From JAXLXE01 sp046328115 (GTDB lineage Bacteria; Chloroflexota; UBA6077; JACCZL01): 64,000 nucleotides of DNA. The DNA is taken from the NCBI GenBank assembly GCA_046328115.1, contig JAXLXE010000001.1, forward strand, positions 1,674,001-1,738,000, written 5' to 3'. The notes beneath the pieces were generated by a model. That model was not told the DNA's origin, made no database searches, and saw only the letters and a list, made by a program, of their open reading frames with translations. Shown here piece after piece: positions 36,480-44,776 of the stretch; the first letter of the stretch is position 1; every line of letters begins with the position of its first letter. The position numbers and the translations under genes were made by a program.

Positions 36480-36828
36480 TCAGGGCGAGGTCGCGACGGC
36501 CGCGAGGCGGACTGATAGAGCAGCCCCGACCGCGGTCGGGTTCCGGTACCGGCAACGCGCGCGAGGCCGAGGTCCCGGGCGATGGTCCGCTGGCTGGCGC
36601 CGCGGCGCAGGTGATGGATCAGATCGCGGACCAGGTGCACGCGTAGTCGCTCAGCAGAAACCCTCCGCGGCACAAAACCGTGGAAGACGAGCCCGGCTGC
36701 CACCCCAGGGGTGGCCCAGACCGGGTGCTCATGAGTGGCCTAAATCACGTGCTCACGGGTGGCCTACACCCCGTGCACATGATTGGCCTACATCGGGTGC
36801 ACATGGGTGGCCCATATACCAGTGCTCG
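36480..36828 (-). mobile_element. IS21-like element remnant (istA 5' end plus terminal repeats)
   Basis: On the minus strand from about 36703 a short frame reads a helix-turn-helix-like segment (LIHHLRRGASQRTIARDLGLAR) as in the N-terminus of IstA transposases, then loses similarity within about 60 codons. Upstream of it lie five 24-bp direct repeats, as found at the ends of IS21-family elements. The rest of istA and all of istB are missing. Family assignment is inference. Confidence 0.5.
36709..36828. repeat. Five contiguous 24-bp direct repeats
   Basis: Units start at 36709, 36733, 36757, 36781 and 36805, with consensus GRGTGGCC followed by 8-9 variable bases and GTGCWCAT. No spacers separate them, so this is not a CRISPR. 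They are probably transposase-binding repeats of the IS21-like end. Confidence 0.8.
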
Positions 36829-36945
36829 ATGACACTGCTGACCACGCGGGAGTGGGTCAACATTCCCGAAGAAACCTGCAACACTCTTCGCGCGAGGCCG
36901 ACACCCGTCGCGCCGCGGGCTTCGCTGCTCGAGAAAGGCACATCC

Positions 36946-37155
36946 ATGGCAACCTACGCTGAGATCACGCAGTACGTGCGAGAGACCTACGGATTTGTCC
37001 CGCAATCGTGCTGGATTGCCCACGTCAAGGAACAGCATGGGCTGGTACTGCGAAAGGCACCCAACCGCCGTGGACCTCGCCGAAAGCCATGCCCTCCGAG
37101 CAAGCACGACGCGATCGCAGCCGCACTGCGACACCTCAGCGCACTACCGCAATGA
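36946..37155 (+). CDS. Conserved small protein (MATYAEI type)
   Basis: A 69-aa basic protein beginning MATYAEITQYVRETYGF, with CWIAHVKEQ and a C-terminal RRAPNRRG-like segment and CPPSKHDAI...LRHL. I recognise the pattern (Y-G-F-V-P-x-x-C-W-I-A-H-V-K) as a widespread small conserved protein of unknown function. GAAAGG lies 8 nt before the ATG. The open frame begins 39 codons earlier, but that part lacks protein character. It sits between an IS21-like and an IS5-like remnant, so recent transfer is likely. Confidence 0.72.
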   Translation: MATYAEITQYVRETYGFVPQSCWIAHVKEQHGLVLRKAPNRRGPRRKPCPPSKHDAIAAALRHLSALPQ

Positions 37156-37179
37156 CCTGGAGGAACGTGCAATTTCTGG

Positions 37180-37660
37180 CGCTACGTTTGCGCGAAAAAG
37201 ACGCACCAGACGGTCGCACCAGCGGACCACGGCTCGCTCGCGATCGTAATCGCGGGGGCAAACGTGCCAGACATGAAGCTGCCTGCTGCCACACTTGACC
37301 CCGCAGTGATCGAGCGGCCGGAACCGGAACCTGATTTCCCACAGCACCTCTGCCTTGACAAGGGCCACGACGACCCCGACGGCTGGGGTGCTTGCGTCGA
37401 CCGTGACTATAGGACGCACATCGTGACAATCCGCGAAGAATGTCCAACGCCACAACGGCAGCACCAACCCCATCACAACAAGTGCGCTGCGCGAAGTTGG
37501 AGAGCGCACCCTGGTATACCACTCGCAATGATGCGCCATTTTGGTGCGCCGGGAAAAGCAAGCGGGCATTTACCTGGGCCTGCTGAAGCTAGTCTGCGCT
37601 CTGCTCTGGTACCGCCGCTACCAGCGCCTCGCTCAATTGAGATCGCTTCTAAGTGCCGGC
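37180..37660 (+). pseudogene. IS5-family transposase remnant
   Basis: The C-terminal third of an IS4/IS5-type transposase. Frame 1 reads IVIAGANVPDMKL and PQHLCLDKGHDDPDG. After a frame change near 37485, another frame reads REVGERTLVYHSQ, a TGA stop, then CAILVRREKQAGIYLGLL and LVCALLWYRRYQRL, the typical IS5 C-terminus. At least one frameshift, one stop codon and loss of the N-terminus make it non-functional. Confidence 0.75.
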
Positions 37661-38776
37661 TCCTCCTCCCTTGCGATCGTCATCTTGAGCGATTAGCAGT
37701 GCCTCTACGTTAGACCACCTAATACGCTGCATCATCGTGTCAAGGGACGCTGCGTCCTCGATGCGGTCGACGAAGGAGTCCACCCAACGGTACAGATCCC
37801 ACCCTCGACCACTCACCATGGCAAGCGCCTTTACACGGCCGGTCAGTTCGAACCGGATGAGCAGCGAGGCCACTTCGAACGGATCGACTCTGTAGAAGCG
37901 CGAGAAGAGTCGGATCGGGAGATTCGCAGTGAAACCTTCGTACTTAGCCTGAAGGCTGAGATGCAGTCGAGGAGTGTCAATGGTGAGGGCGCCTGTCGGC
38001 TCGCGGGAGAGCTTTGAACCTTTGGGTAGGACAAGCTCGAAGCGCTCATACATGACGCCGCCAGGTCCAAACTGTCCGTAGACTACACCTTCCATCTCGC
38101 GATGGTCAGCGCTGCAACCCGCGGGAGTGCACTCCTGGAGGAAAGCGGGCCGATCGCCGACTGGCGTACTCAGAAGGTTAAGAACGCGATTCTCCAGGAG
38201 AAGGCGCGGAACGTGCTCGCGTTCGAGCGTGACGGTATCGAGATCGCTTTCGTCTAGATCCGCGTAGTAGTCGGTCAAGTGCGTTGCGAGCTCTTGTACC
38301 AACCAGGCTTCAAGTGCTTCGTGTAGGAGCCTTAACCCCGCTCTCTCAGGCCGGCGCCTAATTCCGTGGCCGTTCGCGCCCACGTCCCAATGTTCCGTGA
38401 CAGGCTCTCTTCGCCAAGCCTGCGCGAACGCCTCATTCTCGCGGAAGACTGCATTCAGCAAACGCGCCATATCTTCCGAAAACTCGTAAATCTCCGTGCT
38501 GTGGACCTGCAACTCATCGGACGATAACAGGAGCGCCGCGTCAAAGGATCGGTGGACCACGCAAGCGGCCAGCACATGCCGGACAGCAAATCCGCCGACC
38601 AGCAGAAGCAACAGAGCCCCGGAACCCGCTGCGACAAACCCGGGCACAGCAGAAGTTACGGCGGTCGCAAGAATGTTGGTCGCGAGGGCCAACAGGACCC
38701 CGATCAGGAGCAACTGAAGGATCTCTCGGCGCCCCGAAAGCGCGTTCGCGACCGGTTTCACTGGGCGCTCGGACAC
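37649..38776 (-). CDS. Two-TM protein of unknown function
   Basis: A 375-aa protein I do not recognise. It has two N-terminal membrane helices (about 19-43 and 46-72) joined by a very short turn, then about 300 mostly soluble residues with a mixed alpha/beta pattern and many charged residues. By the positive-inside rule (Arg-rich start, and Arg/His after helix 2) both ends are probably cytoplasmic. It lies between IS5- and IS630-like remnants in the accessory island, and its last codons overlap the IS5 remnant on the other strand. Base composition is lower in GC than the core genes. The 2-TM plus soluble domain form is seen in membrane-acting effectors, but nothing shows such a role here. Confidence 0.6.
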   Translation of the reverse strand: MSERPVKPVANALSGRREILQLLLIGVLLALATNILATAVTSAVPGFVAAGSGALLLLLVGGFAVRHVLAACVVHRSFDAALLLSSDELQVHSTEIYEFSEDMARLLNAVFRENEAFAQAWRREPVTEHWDVGANGHGIRRRPERAGLRLLHEALEAWLVQELATHLTDYYADLDESDLDTVTLEREHVPRLLLENRVLNLLSTPVGDRPAFLQECTPAGCSADHREMEGVVYGQFGPGGVMYERFELVLPKGSKLSREPTGALTIDTPRLHLSLQAKYEGFTANLPIRLFSRFYRVDPFEVASLLIRFELTGRVKALAMVSGRGWDLYRWVDSFVDRIEDAASLDTMMQRIRWSNVEALLIAQDDDRKGGGAGT

Positions 38777-38845
38777 TTCATCCTCCTCAGCTTAGAAGCG
38801 GCGTCTAGCACCATATCACGACCGCAATGTCGAGCATGCTCCGTC

Positions 38846-39433
38846 ATGGTAAGCCGCAGCGTAGCTGGCTCCCTGAGCAAGCTGTATTGCGTCACCTTGA
38901 CGTCCGACGAGCGAACCCAGTTGTCCGCCAAGCTCACCGCCGGCCGCGAGGCGGCGCGCGTGCTGACCCGTGCGCGCTCCCTGCTCAAAGTCGGTCAACG
39001 GCCCGACGGTCCGGCCTGGAATGATCGCGAGATCGCTTCGGCGCTCGATGTCAGTGCCCGACTCGTCGAGCGACTCCGCCAACGGTTCGTCGAGCACGGC
39101 CTGGCCGCGGCCCTGCGCGGCCGCCCGCAGTCGCGGGTGTTTCGCCCGATCCTGGGTGGTGAGCAGGAGGCGCAGTTGATCGCGCTGGCGTGCAGTGAGC
39201 CACCGGCTGGCCAGCGCCAATGGAGTCTGCGGCTGCTGGCCGGCACGATGGTCGAGCTTCGCGTCGCGGAGCGTCTCTCGCACGAGACGGTGCGGCGGGC
39301 GCTCAAAAAAACAAACTGCGGCCCTGGACCAAGCGAGAATGGGTCATCCCACCGGAGCAGAACGCGGAGTTTGTTTGCTGTATGGAAGACGTCCTCGATG
39401 TCTACCAGCAGCCGTACGACCCACAGCGCCCCG
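38846..39433 (+). pseudogene. IS630-family transposase, frameshifted and truncated
   Basis: The N-terminal helix-turn-helix part reads VTLTSDERTQL, ALDVSARLVERLRQRFVEHG and LSHETVRRAL. At an A7 run near 39306-39313 the frame must move -1 to continue as KKNKLRPWTKREWVIPPEQ and FVCCMEDVLDVYQQPYDP. The gene then stops at 39433, exactly where the IS66 terminal repeat begins, so the DDE catalytic region is lost. Confidence 0.8.
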
Positions 39434-40969
39434 GTAAGTACTCACCTACCCACGTCCGGGCAGCATCACAGAGGTGACACGAACTTGACGGAAGTGCGCC
39501 GCTCGACGGCCTGATTCGCTACCCTGGCGGTATGGACGATCGTGCCGCACTGCTCGCGCTGCCCAAAGAACAACTCGTCGATATCATCCTCGCCCAGCGC
39601 GAAACCATCGCCAGGCTTGAGGCACTCGTCGTCCAGCTTACTGCTCGCGTCGCCGAGCTCGAAGCCAAGATCGACGAGCTCACCAAACCGCCCGTCACAC
39701 CCGATGACTCCAGCCTGCCCCCATCCGCCGGCTTCAAACCCAACCGGGCCGAGCGACGAGCCCGCAAGCATGGACCCAAGCGTGGTCACCAGGGCCACTC
39801 GCGCCTACGCCAACCGCCAGACGTTGTCGTCCGGTGCCACGCTACCGCGTGTCGTGGCTGTGGTCACGCACTCGATGCCACGGGCCAGCGGCGGGTGCGC
39901 CGCAGCCAGGTGATCGATGTGGTGCCGGCGCGTGCGGTGGTCGTGGAGTCCTGGACCTACCAGGCATGCTGCACCGAGTGCGGCCTGGTCACGGTAGCGG
40001 AGCATCCCGCGGGTCTGGAGTCCACACGCACGTTCGGTCCGAGCTTGAAACCGTGATTGCCTATCTGCACGAACGCCACCACGTCTCCTTCGAACGGCTG
40101 GTGGAGCTGTGCAAGGATCTATTCGGGGTCCAGCTCAGCGAGGGAGCGGTCTCCAACGTGCTCCAACGACTCGGGGATCGTGGCCAGACGCGCTACCCGG
40201 AGATCAAGGAGGCGGTGCGGGCGAGTCCGGTGATCGGCTCGGATGAGACGGGCGCCCGGGTGGCGGGCCGTAACCGCTGGCACTGGAACTTCCAGACCAA
40301 GACGGCCAGCTACCACGTCATCGCGCGGACGCGGAGCGGATCGGTGATCGATGATTTCCTGGACGGTGCGGTACCAGAGGTATGGCAATCAGATGCGTAC
40401 GCGCCGCAGCTACGAGCACCGGCCAAGACCGGGCAGTTGTGTCTGGCGCATCAGTTGCGGGAACTGACCCGAGCCGCGGAGCTCGAGCCGGACGCGGCGT
40501 GGTGGGCGACCGAGCTGCGGCACGTGTTCGGGCGCGGCATGCGGCTGCACGCCGAGCGCGCGCAGATCAGCGCGGAGAGCTTCCAACGACGGAAGGTCCG
40601 GATCATCAACGCCGCGAAGCGATTGATCGAAGGGCCACCGTTGGGTAAGGGCATGGCCCGGCGGCTGCAGCAACGCTACCAGCGGCTATGGTCCGAGTTG
40701 TTCGTCTTCCTGGAGCGTGACAGAGCCTGTCCTGAGCGCAGCGAACGGATCGAACCAACGAACAACGCCTCCGAGCGTGACTTGCGCAACAGCGTGATCC
40801 ATCGCAAGGTGACCGGTGGGTACCGGTCGGAGTGGGGCAGCCAGACATCCGCGATCTTGACCAGCGTGCTGCAGACCGCGCGCAAGCAAGGCCAGAACCT
40901 CTACGCCGCGATCCGAATGCTCTCCGGTCCCTCGCCACTGGCCGCTCCATACGCCAGCTGAGTAGTTAC
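39434..40969 (+). mobile_element. IS66-family insertion sequence
   Basis: Bounded by imperfect terminal inverted repeats: left GTAAGTACTCACC (39434-39446), right the complement of GTAACTACTCAGC (40957-40969), 11 of 13 matching and starting with the GTAA typical of IS66. The element is 1536 bp with a single tnpC-like gene. The expected 8-bp target duplication is absent: the flanks GCGCCCCG and GCTCACGC differ, and they are remnants of different transposases. Confidence 0.75.
39532..40961 (+). pseudogene. IS66 TnpC transposase with a frameshift
   Basis: The N-terminal part (39532 to about 40035) has a leucine-zipper-like start (LEALVVQLTARVAELEAKIDEL), a DDSSLPPS segment and a zinc-finger-like CRGCGHAL...CCTEC. 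After FGPSL the frame must change by -1 (near 40043) to continue as ETVIAYLHERHHVSFERL, the DDE domain with VIGSDETGARV, WQSDAY and EPTNNASERDLRNSV. The two halves join without a gap, so a one-base deletion is the simplest explanation. A ten-residue insert (DRACPERSER) lies just before EPTNNASE. Confidence 0.85.
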
Positions 40970-40976
40970 GCTCACG

Positions 40977-41093
40977 CTGCCCTGGTCGACCGGCCCGGTC
41001 GAGGGCCATGTGCATCGCCTGAAACTGATCAAGCGGCAGGGCAATGGCCGAGCAAAACTCGATCTGCTCCGCCGCCGCGTCCTGGCCGGCTAA
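40977..41093 (+). pseudogene. ISL3-family transposase C-terminal fragment
   Basis: The last 38 codons of an ISL3-type transposase: LPWSTGPVEGHVHRLKLIK then RAKLDLLRRRVLAG and TAA. It starts directly at the right end of IS66. A candidate ISL3 right terminal repeat (CTTCACCGAAAGCGCGGGAG) is at 41191-41210. Confidence 0.75.
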
Positions 41094-41446
41094 CATACGG
41101 GCGCACGACACCCGAGCACAGCGCCGGCCGCGTCGCTGCCGCTCGCCTCAGCAGGCCCCAGCCACAAGGGGCAGAATCGGAACATCCGTGCTTCACCGAA
41201 AGCGCGGGAGAACCCAAAGTTTATAGCGAATGACACTCCAACCCCTCCCCGCCGGCAGCTGCATACGGCACCTGAAACAATTATCACACCCGACCTTACC
41301 AACGGCCCACCCAACAGCAATCGCTGACCACCCAGCGCAGAAACGCATCAAGCCGGCACACACGAATCGCAAGCCCCCGACAACCGGCGAGGTAAACTCT
41401 ACGCTCCAGCTTCAAACACACCAACCACTACAACCAGAAGAGTTCC
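41094..41446. other. Spacer upstream of the KAP NTPase
   Basis: About 350 bp. The first 120 bp are the probable non-coding end of the ISL3 remnant. The rest is richer in A and C than the core genes. A possible -10 box, TAAACT, is at 41393-41398, about 50 nt before the KAP ATG. Nothing else was recognised. Confidence 0.4.
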
Positions 41447-44400
41447 ATGACTGACGCGAAACACAGACTCCTGCCAGACAATCCGCTCGCCTCCAACGCG
41501 GACCGCGCGCTCTCGCAACACCCGAACCGCGACCAGTTCCGTGTACACACAGCGTACGCATCCACCCTCCGAGAGCTCATCGAACTCAGCCCCACGCCGT
41601 TTTCAATCGGCCTCTTGGGCCCCTGGGGCTCGGGCAAAACGCACGTTCTTGGCCTGCTCCAAGAACAACTTTCCCAATCACACATTCCTCACATCTATCT
41701 TGACGTGTGGAAATTCGCCCGCGACCCCGTCAAACGCTGGGTTCTTCTCGAAACCGAACGCCAACTTGGCCTCGAGAACTTCCGATTCGAAGGACGATCA
41801 CTCAAGAGCCTACTCGAATCAGACTACTCAATAACGGAAGAACTCGCGCCCCGATGGTCGATTCCGGCTTGGTTGTCGCCTCTGTTGCTCATCGTCAGCA
41901 CGATCATTCTATTGACATTGTATTTTTCGCCTCTGCCTCCGTTTGCCACACCTCTGACCGTCGTGATAAGCACACTATCCGCCAGCATAACGGCAACTTC
42001 CTTTAGCCTGATAACCATTTCCCCCACACTAAGACTCATATCGCAAGGTCTTGCAACAGTCTTTACCAAATCCCGATCCAGCACCGAGCGCACTCTTGCT
42101 CAATTCTCACCCGAGCAATTCGAACGATTATTCAAGAATCTAGTTGATACTGCCCTTACCAATTGCAAAGAATCCGTTTCCGGAACAAATCGCCTTGTTG
42201 TGATGTTCGATAATATTGACCGTGTCCAAGAAGATTCAATCGTCGAGATACTTGCCACGATAAAGACATATCTTGAAATTCCGCATTGCATTTATATCAT
42301 TGCTTGTGATCAGGAGGCTCTCATTCGTCAGCTGGGCGCAACCTATTCTCTCTCTCAGTTGTCTATCGTCCCAGATCATCCTCCTGGTGTTTCGTCAAAC
42401 ATTTCTCCAAACACCTTTCTACAGAAGGTGTTTCAAACTACAATCGCACTCCCTCCCTTCTTGACATCAGATATTGAGCATTATCTGGATGCCCTAGTCG
42501 TAGAGGCCCATGCGGCAGACATTATTACAACTCGAGTGAAGGATATAGCGCTCGTAGCATACGATAACCCCTCTCCAAGGCGGATCAAGAGATTCATAAA
42601 TGACCTGCTTTCGTACTATACACTTGGCCAGTCCCTTGAGTCGTTAGATGTTGTCCATAAGAAGACGTTCACCGGTAGACTTGACCAACTTGCCAAGATG
42701 GTAATTCTGCGGCAGGAGTGGCCGCTTGTCGCCAGTCGCCTGCAACATGCACCAGAGCTATTGACAGAGTGGACCGAATCAGTCCGATCAGGCCAGACAG
42801 TGCTGGATGACGCTGCTTTTTCGAGATTCCTTCGGGCCACTCAGGACATAGAAATCGACGGTGACATATCGCCATTTCTCCATTTCAAGTATTCAGAACA
42901 TACGAAGAATCAGCAGTTTGCCAGGACGATCATAACACTTGCAGAGACTGCTGACATCGTTGCATTATTAGACCAGATAAACGATGATGATATAAGGAGT
43001 GAGCACGCGATACGTATTCTCTTGGATGAAGTGAGAAGAAGCACGCATCTGGATACTATACGCAGCAACAATATTCTGCGATCCGTTCTCGATCTAAAAG
43101 TCGCGGTTCCATCAAGACTATCTCATCACTATGACGCAGTGGTCTTCTCGAGACTCGAATCAATACCAGATGATATCCTCCATGTCTCATTGTCGCCAGC
43201 CAGCGTACTTGGCAGCCTTTCGTCCGCATCGGATTGGCACAGGCGAATGATACTCGGCAGGTACTGTAGGCAGCTTGCCAACACAGGAGAGACGGCTGTG
43301 CACAAGAATGCGCGCATTCGTGTTCTCGCATCTGTCCCATGGGTGGTGCGCGACGACACAGGTTTGGTTCAAGACGCGCTGGTCACTCTGTTAACTGGCG
43401 ACAGGGAGCTATTTTGGGAGTGCTGGGCAGATGCCGGAGACGTTCTCACTGACAGTGGGTTTGTGTCCACGGAGTTGGCACGGTTAATCATCGCGGATGT
43501 CGCCTGTTGGGGTTGGATTGATCCCGATGCCATGGAGGCGGGGATCCCCCAACGAACCAGCTATGACTCGTGGGATGATGTGCGGTTTCACGCCGCACAG
43601 AGGATAGCTGAGCTCGGCCCTGAGGAGTCTCGCTGCCTTCTAGGTACGAGACTTATCGACGCTGCCACACCCGGCCGGGGTGACGGGGTTGACGCGTTCG
43701 CGCAGTACGCAATTCGCTGCCTATCGGCGCTCGACTGCTCTCGACTTGACAATGCGAAGCACGGAACGCTAGCGGAGGCGTTGATCGCATGCGTTGCCAC
43801 GATCGCACCGTCGTTCTCGGCGCCCTGGCTCAGCCCGCTACTCGGCATTGCGATGCAACTGCACAAAGCCGCAGGCGACTCGATTCGGAGCGCCCTGATG
43901 TCGCATCTGGACTCCCTTGACAGCGTTCAGATCATCGAGCTGATTGGCGCCGCAGGTGAGTCGGGAGCGAACTGGCTCTTCTCGCACGCCGACGCCATGT
44001 CAGCGCTCTGCAGGGCCGCCCAAGGAAGACGGGCTCGGAACTCGTCCTCATTTCGATCTGCCGAGACGAATCTCCTCGTGGCGCTTGCGACCAAGGCAAG
44101 GGTCCGCGACCTACTGGCATTCGTGGATCCGTCGACTCCGGAGTCACTAGAGGCATTGATCGACACGGTACGGCTCCTCAAAGACAATGGACAGTGGAGG
44201 ATCAACGAGATTGACGAGATGATCGCGAATCTGTTGAATCGGTTCATCGTCTCGGACGTAGGCGCCCGCGCGGAGTCCATTGTAGAACTTGCACAGATCC
44301 TTGCATCCAGTCCGCAACGAGGCGAGGTCGAGGCAATCGCGATCACGGCCGACGCGGGGCAAGCTCTCTTGCAGTACGCGCCAGGTCGGGGGCGAGACGT

Positions 44401-44776
44401 GCTCCTTACGATCAAGCCCCATGTTACGGACGCTCAAGCGCGACGAGTATTCGAGCAAACAAGCGACCTAGTCCGGCAGAGGCCTGGCCACCCGTACTCT
44501 TTATGGCCCCCGACTCACCTAGATGTCCTCGCAGCCTATCAGGACCGAGCAACGATGGAGTCTCTCGACGCGGTGTCTCGGATGCTCTCGCCCATGTTCG
44601 GGCCTGGACAACCGAACAATACGGTCACCGCAGCACTCAGCGTTTTGACGATTCTAACCCACGTGCCAGTGACCGCCGACTCAGTGGCCACCGACCTGAA
44701 CAGACTTCAGATCGAGGAGGAGCTTCGACCGCAAATCGACACCGTGCGCGCGACGCGTGTCGGTCACGCCGGATAG
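41447..44776 (+). CDS. KAP-type P-loop NTPase with two membrane helices and a long helical C-terminus
   Basis: A 1109-aa protein. Residues 50-65 carry Walker A (GLLGPWGSGKT), then HIYLDVWKFARDP, typical of KAP NTPases. Two membrane helices (about 142-160 and 166-192) are inserted between Walker A and Walker B (VVMFDNIDRV, 251-260), the hallmark of the KAP family, followed by YIIACDQEAL and a helical region with PRRIKRFINDL. Residues from about 430 to the end look like an alpha-solenoid. KAP ATPases are membrane-associated STAND-like NTPases; plasmid PifA, which excludes phage T7, is a known member. AGAAGAG lies 6 nt before the ATG. The first half is visibly richer in A/T than core genes, indicating transfer. 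A defence role is plausible but unproven. Confidence 0.85.
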   Translation: MTDAKHRLLPDNPLASNADRALSQHPNRDQFRVHTAYASTLRELIELSPTPFSIGLLGPWGSGKTHVLGLLQEQLSQSHIPHIYLDVWKFARDPVKRWVLLETERQLGLENFRFEGRSLKSLLESDYSITEELAPRWSIPAWLSPLLLIVSTIILLTLYFSPLPPFATPLTVVISTLSASITATSFSLITISPTLRLISQGLATVFTKSRSSTERTLAQFSPEQFERLFKNLVDTALTNCKESVSGTNRLVVMFDNIDRVQEDSIVEILATIKTYLEIPHCIYIIACDQEALIRQLGATYSLSQLSIVPDHPPGVSSNISPNTFLQKVFQTTIALPPFLTSDIEHYLDALVVEAHAADIITTRVKDIALVAYDNPSPRRIKRFINDLLSYYTLGQSLESLDVVHKKTFTGRLDQLAKMVILRQEWPLVASRLQHAPELLTEWTESVRSGQTVLDDAAFSRFLRATQDIEIDGDISPFLHFKYSEHTKNQQFARTIITLAETADIVALLDQINDDDIRSEHAIRILLDEVRRSTHLDTIRSNNILRSVLDLKVAVPSRLSHHYDAVVFSRLESIPDDILHVSLSPASVLGSLSSASDWHRRMILGRYCRQLANTGETAVHKNARIRVLASVPWVVRDDTGLVQDALVTLLTGDRELFWECWADAGDVLTDSGFVSTELARLIIADVACWGWIDPDAMEAGIPQRTSYDSWDDVRFHAAQRIAELGPEESRCLLGTRLIDAATPGRGDGVDAFAQYAIRCLSALDCSRLDNAKHGTLAEALIACVATIAPSFSAPWLSPLLGIAMQLHKAAGDSIRSALMSHLDSLDSVQIIELIGAAGESGANWLFSHADAMSALCRAAQGRRARNSSSFRSAETNLLVALATKARVRDLLAFVDPSTPESLEALIDTVRLLKDNGQWRINEIDEMIANLLNRFIVSDVGARAESIVELAQILASSPQRGEVEAIAITADAGQALLQYAPGRGRDVLLTIKPHVTDAQARRVFEQTSDLVRQRPGHPYSLWPPTHLDVLAAYQDRATMESLDAVSRMLSPMFGPGQPNNTVTAALSVLTILTHVPVTADSVATDLNRLQIEEELRPQIDTVRATRVGHAG

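Noticed and set aside
36709..36828. CRISPR array.
   Set aside because: The 24-bp repeats are contiguous with no spacers, and no cas genes are present. An IS21-type end fits better.
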